Source: Amycolatopsis sp. NBC_01480 | Lineage (GTDB): Bacteria > Actinomycetota > Actinomycetes > Mycobacteriales > Pseudonocardiaceae | DNA: 64,000 nt | Direction: 5' to 3' | NCBI RefSeq assembly: GCF_036227205.1 | Contig: NZ_CP109442.1 | Span: 8,494,001-8,558,000 of the forward strand | Part shown: positions 8,164 to 16,199 of the stretch, piece after piece | Layout: every line of letters begins with the position of its first letter | Position numbering within the stretch: the stretch's first letter is position 1 | Notes under the pieces: model-generated | Told to the model about the DNA's origin: nothing | The model's database searches: none | The model's input: only the letters and a program-made list of their open reading frames with translations | Position numbers and translations under genes: made by a program

Positions 8164-10515
8164 GTGAACCGGAACTTTGTGTTGCCCCGAAGACCGCAGG
8201 TGTCCCGAAGGCCACGGCGGGGCTCCCTCGCCGCTCTCGCGTTCGCCGCGGCGGGCCTGCTGGCCGGCGCGGGACTCGTGGCCCCCGCCGCTTCGGCGGC
8301 GGCCGACTACACCCAGAGCGCGACCCAGCTCAGCAGCAGCCAGGCGCAGATCTCGTTCACCCCGACCACCGCCTCGCTCTACGTCGATGTGCACTACACC
8401 GGCGTCCCCGGGATCGGCCAGCAGAACGTCCGGATGACCAACAGCTCCGGCACCTGGAGCTACACCGTCGGCGGCCTCAGCACCGGCACCGTGCTCGACT
8501 ACTGGTTCACCTACGAGAAGAGCGGGCCGCAGTACGACACCCCGCACTTCAGCTACACCCAGGGCGGCGCGACCGGGACCGTCGGCGCACCGGCCTTCAG
8601 CCCCGCGGGCGGCACCTACGCCGGCGCCCAGACGGTGACCCTCACGACGGCGACGTCCGGCGCGAGCATCCGGTACACCACCGACGGCTCGACCCCCACG
8701 GCATCGTCCACTTTGTACAGTGCGCCGATCAGCGTGCCGACCTCGCGCACGATCTCGGCGATCGCGATCAAGTCCGGCTCGGCGAACTCCCCCGTCACCA
8801 GCGCGACCTACACGATCGGCGCGCAGGCCGGCTGCACCACGCAGCCGAACGTGCCCAACTTCGGGCCGAACGTGCGGATCTTCGACCCGAGCATGTCCGC
8901 CGCGGCCATCCAGTCGCAGCTCGACACCGACTTCAACGCACAGAAGGACACCCTCACCGCGCAGTTCGCCGACCGGCGGGTCGCGCACCTGTTCAAGCCG
9001 GGCACCTACAACGTGCACGACAACGTCGGCTTCTACACCTCCGTCGCGGGCCTCGGGCAGAACCCGGACGACGTGCAGATCAACGGCGACATCACCGTGG
9101 ACGCGTTCAACGCCTCCGACCAGGGCGTCGCGCTGCAGAACTTCTGGCGCTCCGCGGAGAACATGGCCGTCACGCCCAGCAGCGGCAACGACCGGTGGGC
9201 GGTGGCGCAGGCCGCGCCGTTCCGCCGGATGGACGTGCGCGGCGGGCTCCAGCTGTACCCGGCGAGCTACGGCTACGCCAGTGGCGGCTACATCGCCGAC
9301 ACCCGCGTGTCCGGGCAGACCGCGTCGATTTCGCAGCAGCAGTGGTACACCCGCGACTCCGCGCTGGGCAGCTGGGCCGGCGGCGTCTGGAACATGGTCT
9401 TCTCCGGCACCACGGGCGCCCCGGCGAACACCTTCCCCAACCCGCCGGAGACCACGCTCGCGACCACCCCGGTCTCGCGCGACGTGCCGTACCTCTACGT
9501 CGACGGCAGCGGGAACTACCGCGTGTTCCTGCCTTCACTGCGCACGAACGCGTCCGGGCCGAGCTGGGCCGGCGGCAGCACCCCGGGCTCGTCGCTGCCG
9601 ATGAGCCAGTTCTACGTGGTCAAGGCGGGCGACACCGCCGCGACCATCAACAGCGCGCTTTCCTCGGGCTGCAACCTGTTCTTCACCCCGGGCATCTACC
9701 ACCTCAACCAGACGCTCAACGTCACCCGGGCGAACACCGTGGTGCTCGGCGTCGGCTACCCGACGCTGGTGCCGGACAACGGCGTCAACGCCATGCAGGT
9801 CGCCGATGTGGACGGCGTCCGCGTCAAGGGCCTGCTGTTCGACGCCGGCACCACGAACTCCCAGGCGCTGCTGACCGTCGGCGCGTCCGGGTCCACCGGT
9901 GACCACACGGCGAACCCGGCCACCCTGCAGGACGTGTTCTTCCGGATCGGCGGGCAGATCGCCGGCAAGGCCACGAACAGCCTGGTGGTCAACAGCAACA
10001 ACACGATCATCGACCACACCTGGGCCTGGCGCGCCGACCACGGCAACGCCGGCACCGTCGGCTGGACCACCAACACCGCCGATACGGGCGTGCTCGTCAA
10101 CGGCAACAACGTCGAGGCGACCGGCCTGTTCGTCGAGCACTACCAGAAATACCAGGTGATCTGGAACGGCCAGGGCGGCAAGACGATCTTCTTCCAGAAC
10201 GAGATGCCCTACGACGTGCCGGACCAGGCTTCGTGGAACGCGCCATCGGGCGTCGCCGGATACGCCGCGTACAAGGTGGGCGCGAACGTGACCTCGCACG
10301 AAGCCTGGGGGATGGGCAGCTACTGCTTCTTCGACACCAACCCCGCGGTCTCCAGCTACCACGCGTTCGAGGTGCCGAACAACGCCGGCGTGCGGTTCCA
10401 CAGCCTGCTCACGGTGTCCCTCAACTACCGGGGCACGATCACCCATGTGATCAACGACGCAGGCGGAACCACCCCATCGGGGACCGTCCCGGTCGACGTG
10501 GTGAGCTACCCGTAG
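8164..10515 (+). CDS. Secreted beta-helix glycoside hydrolase with CBM56 and chitobiase C-terminal domain (GH55-like)
   Basis: Exported protein of 783 residues. Signal peptide about 1-42 (twin-arginine-rich start, then AALAFAAAGLLAGAGLVAP). Residues about 43-135 resemble CBM56, a beta-1,3-glucan-binding module (YVDVHYTGVPG, VRMTNSSGTWSYTV, LDYWFTYEKSGPQYDTP). Residues about 140-215 are a CHB_HEX_C-type domain (AGAQTVTLTTATSGASIRYT). The remaining 550 residues are a two-part right-handed beta-helix with the features of GH55 laminarinase-type proteins (AHLFKPGTYNVHDNVGFYTS, FFTPGIYHLNQTLNVTRANT, VVLGVGYPTLVPDNGV). Function proposed: exo- or endo-acting beta-1,3-glucanase; the GH55 assignment is from general pattern, so only moderately sure. 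GTG start with GGAGG nine bases upstream. It converges on a GH16 glucanase, supporting a joint beta-glucan role. Confidence 0.75.
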   Translation: MNRNFVLPRRPQVSRRPRRGSLAALAFAAAGLLAGAGLVAPAASAAADYTQSATQLSSSQAQISFTPTTASLYVDVHYTGVPGIGQQNVRMTNSSGTWSYTVGGLSTGTVLDYWFTYEKSGPQYDTPHFSYTQGGATGTVGAPAFSPAGGTYAGAQTVTLTTATSGASIRYTTDGSTPTASSTLYSAPISVPTSRTISAIAIKSGSANSPVTSATYTIGAQAGCTTQPNVPNFGPNVRIFDPSMSAAAIQSQLDTDFNAQKDTLTAQFADRRVAHLFKPGTYNVHDNVGFYTSVAGLGQNPDDVQINGDITVDAFNASDQGVALQNFWRSAENMAVTPSSGNDRWAVAQAAPFRRMDVRGGLQLYPASYGYASGGYIADTRVSGQTASISQQQWYTRDSALGSWAGGVWNMVFSGTTGAPANTFPNPPETTLATTPVSRDVPYLYVDGSGNYRVFLPSLRTNASGPSWAGGSTPGSSLPMSQFYVVKAGDTAATINSALSSGCNLFFTPGIYHLNQTLNVTRANTVVLGVGYPTLVPDNGVNAMQVADVDGVRVKGLLFDAGTTNSQALLTVGASGSTGDHTANPATLQDVFFRIGGQIAGKATNSLVVNSNNTIIDHTWAWRADHGNAGTVGWTTNTADTGVLVNGNNVEATGLFVEHYQKYQVIWNGQGGKTIFFQNEMPYDVPDQASWNAPSGVAGYAAYKVGANVTSHEAWGMGSYCFFDTNPAVSSYHAFEVPNNAGVRFHSLLTVSLNYRGTITHVINDAGGTTPSGTVPVDVVSYP

Positions 10516-10539
10516 CCGCTGAGATGCGGTAGAAAGCAG

Positions 10540-10580
10540 ATGGCCTCCTTGCCGGTCCCCCGACCCGGCAAGGAGGCCAT
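10540..10580. terminator. Bidirectional terminator between the two glucanase genes
   Basis: Arms 10540-10555 and 10565-10580 form a perfect 16-bp stem with a nine-base loop. It lies 24 bases after the stop of the beta-helix gene and 18 bases after the stop of the GH16 gene on the other strand, so it can end both transcripts. Confidence 0.85.
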
Positions 10581-10598
10581 CCCTCTTTCCGGCCTTCC

Positions 10599-11528
10599 TC
10601 AGTCGGTGCTGGTCTTGACCGTGAACGAGTCGATGCTCATGCCCGCGCCCGGGGTGATGTCGGCCGAGGGCGAGGTGCAGCCGCAGACCTTGTTCGGGTA
10701 CGAGCCGCCGATCGCGACGTCGAAGATGGCGAAGAAGCCGTGGTCGACCGCGGCCTTCCAGGTGGCGTCGGAGACCTGGTTCTGCTTGACCGAGTAGGTC
10801 TGCGTGCCGTCGAGGGAGAAGCGCAGCTCCTCCGCGGCGGCGTTGCGGCGGTCCACGACCACCGAGTACGTGTGGTAGCCGGTCTGGCAGCCGGGGCAGT
10901 CCTGCAGGTCGCTGGTGATGCCGTCCGGGTCGTGGCACTCGCCCGCCCACTGTCCACAGTGGAACGTGGTGGAGTGCTTGCTGAGCGCGTTGACGTCCTC
11001 CATGATGTCGATCTCGCCGATGCTGGGCCAGTTCGTGGCGCCGACCGGGCGCGCGTCGGCGCCCATCGCCCAGAACGCGGGCCAGTACCCGAGGCCGCTG
11101 GCCGGATTCGGCTGCTGGAGGGTAGCGCTCATCTCCATCTGGCCGCCGGCGGGAGCGCCGAAGTCGGTGCGCTGGGTCTCGATCCGGCCCGAGGTCCAGT
11201 TGCCGCCGCCGTCGCGCAGGGGCTTGATGACCAGGTGGCCGCTGCCGTCGTGGTAAACGTTGTCGGTGGAGTCGGTGGAGGTCTCGATCTCGCCGGTGCC
11301 CCAGTTCGCGGCGCCGCCGGGGTAGCCGGTCCCCTTGTCATAGAGCCAGTCCTGCGTGTTCAGCCCGGTGCCGGCGGCCCCGTCGAAGTTGTCCTGGAAG
11401 ACGGTCGTCCAGGTTTCGGCCGCCTGGGCCGGGGCGCCCGCCAGCGCCGTGGCCAGCGGGAAGGCGAGCGTGGTCAAGAGGATGGAGAGGCGCTTGGTGG
11501 TCCGGCGCGTCGGGCTGCGTCGATGCAT
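10599..11528 (-). CDS. Secreted GH16 endo-beta-1,3-glucanase
   Basis: Exported glycoside hydrolase of 309 residues. Signal peptide about 1-37 (RLSILLTTLAFPLATALAGA, then PAQAAE). The GH16 active-site signature GEIDIMEDV is present with Glu172 (nucleophile), Asp174 and Glu177 (acid/base); the inserted Met in ExDxxE is the laminarinase form rather than the lichenase form. Aromatic subsite residues are seen in YWPAFWAMG and the final beta-strands end in DSFTVKTSTD without an added binding module. It hydrolyses internal beta-1,3 bonds in glucans such as laminarin or fungal wall glucan. The ATG at 11528 is chosen over an upstream in-frame ATG at 11573 because AAGG precedes it and the signal peptide follows directly. 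A 20-bp palindrome lies in its leader. Confidence 0.93.
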   Translation of the reverse strand: MHRRSPTRRTTKRLSILLTTLAFPLATALAGAPAQAAETWTTVFQDNFDGAAGTGLNTQDWLYDKGTGYPGGAANWGTGEIETSTDSTDNVYHDGSGHLVIKPLRDGGGNWTSGRIETQRTDFGAPAGGQMEMSATLQQPNPASGLGYWPAFWAMGADARPVGATNWPSIGEIDIMEDVNALSKHSTTFHCGQWAGECHDPDGITSDLQDCPGCQTGYHTYSVVVDRRNAAAEELRFSLDGTQTYSVKQNQVSDATWKAAVDHGFFAIFDVAIGGSYPNKVCGCTSPSADITPGAGMSIDSFTVKTSTD

Positions 11529-11550
11529 GAGTCCGCCTTCTCGTCGGTGA

Positions 11551-11570
11551 GATCGGAATCGATTCCGATC
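11551..11570. promoter_or_regulatory. 20-bp perfect palindrome upstream of the GH16 gene
   Basis: GATCGGAATCGATTCCGATC reads the same on both strands over all 20 bases and lies 22 bases upstream of the glucanase start. The central CG and the inverted half-site are the style of LacI-family sugar-repressor operators (CebR/BglR type). It differs from the palindrome before the partner gene at 8087-8107, so the two glucanase genes appear to answer to different regulators. Confidence 0.65.
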
Positions 11571-11834
11571 CACTGTCGGCGACGGTTCGCGCGGGGGTCA
11601 AAGAACAGTGCCCGGCCAGGAAGACCTCGCGGTACGCAGGGGCACCACCCGCGGCACGGGGTTTGAGCGGGCGGCCCGCCGGGAACGCGCCGCGCCGGCG
11701 TGAACGCGGTGCGTCATCAAATTTGGCCGAAGCGTGACTATTCGATGTCACCACTCAACGCGCCGCGGCCGCTGAGCCTGCCGTACGCTGGAATTTCCGG
11801 TGAAGCCGGTGCCACTTGGCGGTTGGAGGCCAGG
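11571..11834. other. Divergent intergenic region between GH16 and STAS genes
   Basis: No gene is supported here. It should hold the promoters for the GH16 gene (leftward) and the STAS gene (rightward). The stretch near 11715-11750 is clearly AT-richer than its surroundings, which fits a promoter, but I see no convincing -35/-10 pair. GGAGG at 11825-11829 is the ribosome-binding site of the STAS gene. Confidence 0.5.
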
Positions 11835-12158
11835 ATGAGCCTGCTGAGCGTCTTTCTTGACGGAGAAGTCCTTCTCACCGTGGACGGCGTGCTCGACGGC
11901 GGCGTCGCCCCGGCCTACCACCACCTCATCGAGCAGGCGCTCGAGCAGGAGGCCCGCCGCGTGGTCGTGGACCTGACCAGGACGACCGCGGTGGACGGCG
12001 GTGGTTCCGCGGTGCTGGCCGCGACGGCCGCGGCCTGTCTCGCGCAGGACACGCACCTCATCATCGCGCTGCCCAACGGCGTCGAGGCCGAGATCACCGA
12101 TCCCGGCCAGGTGCGCGTGCTGCTGCGCAGTGTCGATCCCTGGCAGGACGCGGGCTAA
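11835..12158 (+). CDS. STAS-domain protein (anti-sigma factor antagonist-like)
   Basis: Small protein of 107 residues with the STAS fold seen in SpoIIAA/RsbV-type antagonists: beta strand LLTVDGVLDGG, helix YHHLIEQALEQEA, core strand RRVVVDLTRTTAVDGGGSAV, helix AATAAACLAQ, strand HLIIALP. The loop that carries the regulatory Ser in true antagonists reads VDGGGSAV here, so a Ser is present but the usual D-S-S/T-G pattern is altered; regulation by phosphorylation is possible but not shown. ATG at 11835 has GGAGG five bases upstream. No anti-sigma kinase or sigma-B-type gene is nearby, so the partner must be elsewhere. Its stop codon overlaps the stop of the chagasin-like gene on the other strand by three bases. 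Confidence 0.75.
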   Translation: MSLLSVFLDGEVLLTVDGVLDGGVAPAYHHLIEQALEQEARRVVVDLTRTTAVDGGGSAVLAATAAACLAQDTHLIIALPNGVEAEITDPGQVRVLLRSVDPWQDAG

Positions 12159-12463
12159 CGGACCTGCACGGCCAGCCGGAACCGCCGGGCCACCTGCGTG
12201 GTGTCCCACGGCCGGACCAGCCGTGCCGCGACGCTCGTCTCCCCCGGTCCCCCGGCGCGCAGCAGGAACCGGTGCTCGCCGGTCGCGCCGGGCTGTCCCG
12301 CCGCCGGTTTCAGCGCCTCCTCGACAACGGCCAGCGCCGGGTCGAGCGGGTCGAGCTGCCACTGGTAGCCGGTGCCGGCGTTCTCGGGCAGGCGGAGTTC
12401 GACCTGGTCGCCGGGGGCCAGCGTCAGGGTCCTGGTGTCGTCTTCGATCGTGACCACTCGCAT
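12155..12463 (-). CDS. Chagasin-type (I42) inhibitor of papain-like peptidases
   Basis: Protein of 102 residues with the hallmarks of MEROPS family I42: the loop ENAGTGYQW (the NPTTGY/W-like loop that enters the active site), a glycine-rich middle loop (LRAGGPGETSV) and the RPW motif in VRPWD near residue 86. The family forms an Ig-like beta-sandwich that blocks C1 cysteine peptidases through these three loops. No signal peptide is present, so it should stay in the cytoplasm unless exported otherwise. It is the last gene of a three-gene leftward operon that starts with a C1 peptidase, which makes it the obvious self-protection inhibitor. ATG at 12463. Confidence 0.85.
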   Translation of the reverse strand: MRVVTIEDDTRTLTLAPGDQVELRLPENAGTGYQWQLDPLDPALAVVEEALKPAAGQPGATGEHRFLLRAGGPGETSVAARLVRPWDTTQVARRFRLAVQVR

Positions 12464-12548
12464 CGGGTCTCCTGTCCGCTCGGCTTGGGCGCGCCCGCGG
12501 CCCGGTGCAGGCTGCGGGCGTTCCCCGGCATGGTCGGCGTGGCCCGGT

Positions 12549-12971
12549 TTACCAGAGGTAGATCTCGTGGATGAGGCCGTCGCCGGGTTCGGGATAGGTG
12601 ACGGAACCCGCCAGGCGGCCCGAGCTGGCCAGCATCAGCAGCGCTTCGTGCACGCTGTCGCTGGGGGTCGCCAGGCGCTTCCAGCCGATGCCGTCGATGT
12701 AGGCGTAACCGTTGCGGTCGGCGTTGTTGGTCCACAGCGAGAGGACCTTCTTGGTCGACTGCCACACGGCGGCAGCGGTGACGCCGGCGGCCGCGGACTG
12801 CGGGGCGCCGGGCGGGCTGAGCAGGGGTTCCGCGGGCGCTGTCGCCGTGGCGATAGTGCTCGTCGCGGTCAGCTGGTCCGGGGTGAGCGGTTGTGGCGCG
12901 GTGTCGGGGCTGGCGCCGGCGGACAGTGCCGCCGGGGCCGGCGCGCCGGCCGGACTGATCGATGCGGCCAT
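12549..12971 (-). CDS. Small protein sharing the C-terminal domain of the adjacent C1 peptidase
   Basis: No named family recognised. Of 140 residues, 1-70 are a flexible Ala/Pro/Ser/Thr-rich tail and 76-140 form a compact domain that aligns end to end with the last 65 residues of the neighbouring peptidase: VLSLWTNNADRNGYAYIDGI here against VLGLWSNDSDRNTWAYLQNL there, then GW-x-x-L in both, and a shared ending G-[LT]-I-x-E-x-Y-[LV]-[WF]. It starts 10 bases after the peptidase stop, so it is co-transcribed. Possible roles: decoy, targeting partner, substrate or assembly factor for the peptidase; none is proven. No signal peptide. Confidence 0.75.
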   Translation of the reverse strand: MAASISPAGAPAPAALSAGASPDTAPQPLTPDQLTATSTIATATAPAEPLLSPPGAPQSAAAGVTAAAVWQSTKKVLSLWTNNADRNGYAYIDGIGWKRLATPSDSVHEALLMLASSGRLAGSVTYPEPGDGLIHEIYLW

Positions 12972-12981
12972 CTTGGCGCTC

Positions 12982-14112
12982 CTAGAACACGTAGGTTTCG
13001 ATGATGGTGCCGTTGCTGTTGAACGCGTTGACCGGACGGCCGCCCTGCTTCGCGGCGATGAGCTCGACGAGCATCGCCTTGTTCATCACCTCGTCGTCGC
13101 CGGCCAGGTGCAGCCAGCCGAGGTTCTGCAGGTAGGCCCAGGTGTTGCGGTCCGAGTCGTTGCTCCACAGCCCGAGCACCGGCGTCGAGCCGGTCCAGGC
13201 CCGCAGGTTCACGGCGCCGACCTGCTCGACCTGCCAGGTCTCGATGCCGCACTCGCCGTAGCCGATCCGGAAGAACCCGTTGTCGCCCCAGCCGGTGCTC
13301 CAGCTGTTCTTCGCGATCCAGCAGCCCTGGTTGTCGTCGTAGCCGACGAGGGTGACGCAGTGGCCGCCGGCCAGATCGCCGGTCACGTGACGGTAGACGC
13401 CACTGCGGTAGGCGAAGAAGTCCTGGTAGACCAGGAAACAGGCGACCAGCGCGCCGCGGGCGGTGAGCTGTTCCTTCATCGCCGCCGGGTTGCCGGTCAG
13501 GTCGCTGGAGGACGGGACGGTGGCCAGGCGGTTCGGCCAATCGGCGTTCAGCACGGCGCCGGTGCGATTCCGTGGGCTGTACGGGAAGTAATTCTCGTAA
13601 GTGATGCCGACGTCGTGGCACGCTTTCAGCGCGCGATCGGGCATCCACCCGGTGTCACAGTTGGCGTTGTCATTCTTGCCGTGGGTGTAGAACAAATGCG
13701 CTTCGGACAGATCCAATTGAAGCCCGGGCTGACCGCGGGTATAGGCGGCGACGGTCTCCATCGTCCCGACCACGCCGAAAGCGACGCAACAACCGCAGTC
13801 GCCTTGATCCTTGACGGGTGTGACAAAATTCGCGCCGCCGACGTCCCGTCCGTCGAACTGCGCGCCCGCACCCGCGCCGGCCACGGCAGAGGCCCGTGCG
13901 GCCTGGCCCGCGGCGAGTGTTTTCGCCTGAGATTCGAGTTGTCTTCGCTCGTTTTCCCGTGGCAACGGGACACCGAGCCGTTGCCCACGTTGATCTTCGC
14001 CGAGAATGGTCATGGTGGTTTCGCCCATGATCCACGGGTGCCCCTGCGCGGCGAGTTCGGTCCGGATCCGGTCGAGGTCGACCGGCGTACGGTTGGTGCT
14101 GGGATCGGCCAT
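12982..14112 (-). CDS. Papain-like (C1) cysteine peptidase with extra C-terminal domain, no signal peptide
   Basis: Peptidase of 376 residues. The active site is complete: Gln103 and Cys109 in KDQGDCGCCVAF (Val replaces the usual Trp after the Cys), His251 in GGHCVTLVGYDD, Asn269 in AKNSWSTGWGDNGF. Residues 1-90 form a propeptide-like region (DLDRIRTELAAQGHPWIMGE, then a charged helix) that probably covers the cleft until removed. Residues 311-376 are a separate domain shared with the next gene. There is no signal peptide or membrane segment, so a cytoplasmic or non-classical location is implied. ATG at 14112 with GGAG upstream; an in-frame upstream extension has no support. It heads an operon with the shared-domain protein and a chagasin-like inhibitor. 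Codon use is less GC-extreme near the 5' end than in neighbours. Confidence 0.88.
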   Translation of the reverse strand: MADPSTNRTPVDLDRIRTELAAQGHPWIMGETTMTILGEDQRGQRLGVPLPRENERRQLESQAKTLAAGQAARASAVAGAGAGAQFDGRDVGGANFVTPVKDQGDCGCCVAFGVVGTMETVAAYTRGQPGLQLDLSEAHLFYTHGKNDNANCDTGWMPDRALKACHDVGITYENYFPYSPRNRTGAVLNADWPNRLATVPSSSDLTGNPAAMKEQLTARGALVACFLVYQDFFAYRSGVYRHVTGDLAGGHCVTLVGYDDNQGCWIAKNSWSTGWGDNGFFRIGYGECGIETWQVEQVGAVNLRAWTGSTPVLGLWSNDSDRNTWAYLQNLGWLHLAGDDEVMNKAMLVELIAAKQGGRPVNAFNSNGTIIETYVF

Positions 14113-14293
14113 GATGACTCCAAATCCTGGGCTGTCATGCGGCGGCCATGCACAAACAGTCCTACCCGGCCCGCGAAATCCCACCAGCTCCTTCATCCCT
14201 TTGCCGGTTGGCAGTTTTGTGGCACCGTGCTGATCAATTCTGCTGTCTGTGATTATCGGCTAAAAATATGTTGCGTAAATGTTCTCGACCGGG

Positions 14294-15133
14294 TCAGGAA
14301 AACGCGGTATCCCGGCTGACGTCCTCCCACGCGGCCAAATCCGCGGCGACGGAGTCGTGGTGGGCGCGGATCGCTTCCACCGCGTCGGCGCCGAGGGCCA
14401 GCCGCAGCGGCGCGTCCGAGTCGCCGACGGCGCGGACGATCGCGGCGGCCGCCTTGGCCGGGTCGCCGGACTGGGTGCCGTCCATGCTGTTGATGGCTGC
14501 GCGGGTGTCGCCGGTCGAAGCGGCGTACGCGTCGAGCTCCTGCGAACGGTGCATCGCGCCGCCGCCGAAGGACGTACGGAAGGCGCCCGGCTCGACAATC
14601 ACCACCCGCACCCCGAACGGCGCGACCTCCGCGGCCAACGACTCCGAAATGCCCTCCAGCGCGAACTTCGCGGCACAATAGGCGCCCAATCCCGGCGGCG
14701 CGGTCTGCCCGCCCATCGAGCTCATCTGCACGACCACGCCGCTCCCCTGCTCGCGCAGGTGCGGCAGCACCGCCTTGGTGACCTCGACGGCGCCGAAGAA
14801 CATCACGTCCATCAGTGCCCGCAGATCGGCGACGGACAGCTCCTCGACGGCGCCGACCGAGCCGTGGCCGGCGTTGTTCACCACCACGTCGATCCGGCCG
14901 AACTCGTCCAGCGCGGTTTTCACCGCGGCCTGCACCTGTGCGGAGTCGGTGACGTCCAGCGCCGCCGCGCGCAGCCGTCCCGCGCCCTGGTCGACCAGCT
15001 CGTCCAGGGTCTCCGGGCGGCGCGCGGTCGCGAGCACCCGGTCTCCGGCCGCGAGCGCGGCCAGTGCCAGCTCGCGGCCGAAGCCGCTCGAGCAGCCGGT
15101 GATCAGCCAGACGCGGCCGTCGGTGTTCGTCAT
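14294..15133 (-). CDS. Short-chain dehydrogenase/reductase
   Basis: NAD(P)-dependent classical SDR of 279 residues. Cofactor motif TGCSSGFG (residues 13-20), NNAG at about 88-91, catalytic Ser in QMSSMGG and the YCAAK active-site pair follow in the expected order; ARRPE after the second strand suggests NADPH preference. The C-terminus resembles the SDR subgroup annotated as oxidoreductases acting on small carbonyls (VVIVEPGAFRTSFGGGAM). The substrate is unknown. It is divergent from a LysR gene 96 bases away, the usual layout for a LysR-controlled enzyme gene. Confidence 0.9.
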   Translation of the reverse strand: MTNTDGRVWLITGCSSGFGRELALAALAAGDRVLATARRPETLDELVDQGAGRLRAAALDVTDSAQVQAAVKTALDEFGRIDVVVNNAGHGSVGAVEELSVADLRALMDVMFFGAVEVTKAVLPHLREQGSGVVVQMSSMGGQTAPPGLGAYCAAKFALEGISESLAAEVAPFGVRVVIVEPGAFRTSFGGGAMHRSQELDAYAASTGDTRAAINSMDGTQSGDPAKAAAAIVRAVGDSDAPLRLALGADAVEAIRAHHDSVAADLAAWEDVSRDTAFS

Positions 15134-15229
15134 CGTCTTCCCTCCGGAGGTGGTCCTGGTTCCCGATCTTGGCGACGCCCGGCCACCGGCGCCAGCACCG
15201 GTTTCCTGACGGGGCTACAGTCGGAGCCT

Positions 15230-16132
15230 GTGACCCCGGAGCTTCGGCAGTTGCGGTACTTCGTCGCTGCCGCCGACGAAACGAGCTTCACTCGTGCCGC
15301 GGCCGGCCTGCACGTGGCGCAGCAGTCGCTTTCGCAGCAGATCTCGGTCCTGGAACGGATCCTGGGCACGAAGCTGTTCGACCGCGGCGGCCGGGGCGCG
15401 CGGCTGACGGCCGCCGGTGAGGTGTTCTTGCCCGAGGCCCGCGCCGTGCTGGACCGGGCCGAGGAGGCGGTCGCGACGCTCGCGCGCGCCGTGCGAGGTG
15501 AGCTCGGCACACTGCGGCTGGCCTTCCTGGCTTCCACCGCGAACTACCTGCTGCCACCGGTGGTCCGGGCGGCGCGCGATCAGCTCCCCGGCCTCACGCT
15601 CAGCACGGCGGAGGTGTCGATCGCGGAGCTGGTCGACGGTGTGCGCGCCGGCCGTTTCGACGCGGCCTTCACCCGGCCGCCGCTGGTCGAAGACCTGGCC
15701 AGCCGGACGTTGATCACCGAGCCGGTGTGCGCGGTGCTGCCGGACGGGCACCAGCTCGGGGACCGGGCCGGGCTCACGCTGTCCGACCTCGCCGACGAGC
15801 CGTGGGTGCTGACGCCGCGCGCGAGCTGGGAGCCGTGGCATCGCAAGTACGACGCCGATTTCGCCGCCGCGGGCTTCACCCCGCGGGTCGTGCAGCGCGC
15901 CGCCACCGCGCAGGGACTGCTCGGGCTGGTCGCCGCGGGGGTCGGCGTCACGCGGCTGGCTCGCTCGGCCCACAGCCTCCGCCGCACCGGCGTGGTTTTC
16001 GTGCCGCTCGCCGGGGACTCCGCCCGCACCGAGCTGGTGTGGCGGCCCGGCCACCGCTCGTCCGCGCTGGACGCCCTGGCCGGCGTCGTGACCGCGCTGG
16101 CCGCCACCACCGATCTGACCGGTTCCGGCTGA
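15230..16132 (+). CDS. LysR-family transcriptional regulator
   Basis: Regulator of 300 residues. N-terminal winged helix-turn-helix LRQLRYFVAAADETSFTRAA, VAQQSLSQQISVLERILGTK and LFDRGGRGARLTAAG is the LysR signature; residues 90-300 are the periplasmic-binding-protein-like effector domain (LRLAFLASTANYLLPPVV, FDAAFTRPP). GTG at 15230 starts the protein directly with the conserved domain. It is divergent from the SDR gene, which is its most likely target. I could not pick a convincing T-N11-A box in the 96-base gap. The effector is unknown. Confidence 0.92.
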   Translation: MTPELRQLRYFVAAADETSFTRAAAGLHVAQQSLSQQISVLERILGTKLFDRGGRGARLTAAGEVFLPEARAVLDRAEEAVATLARAVRGELGTLRLAFLASTANYLLPPVVRAARDQLPGLTLSTAEVSIAELVDGVRAGRFDAAFTRPPLVEDLASRTLITEPVCAVLPDGHQLGDRAGLTLSDLADEPWVLTPRASWEPWHRKYDADFAAAGFTPRVVQRAATAQGLLGLVAAGVGVTRLARSAHSLRRTGVVFVPLAGDSARTELVWRPGHRSSALDALAGVVTALAATTDLTGSG

Positions 16133-16136
16133 GCGC

Positions 16137-16163
16137 TGTCGAAACGGCCGGCTCCCGTTCGTG
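16137..16163 (+). promoter_or_regulatory. Putative ECF42-type promoter of the first DGPF-sigma operon
   Basis: TGTCGA (16137-16142), 17 bases, then CGTG (16160-16163), located 36 bases upstream of the DGPF gene. The same arrangement TGTCGG-N17-CGTG, including the GTT directly before CGTG, lies upstream of the second module at 60638-60664. From memory, ECF42 promoters have TGTCGA at -35 and CG-A/T-C at -10, so this is a likely self-controlled promoter. Confidence 0.6.
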
Positions 16164-16199
16164 TAAGGGGTGACCGCACCCGAGGAGAGGGAGTTCCCG

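Noticed and set aside
15134..15229. LysR binding box between SDR and LysR genes
   Set aside because: No T-N11-A palindrome stood out well enough to report.
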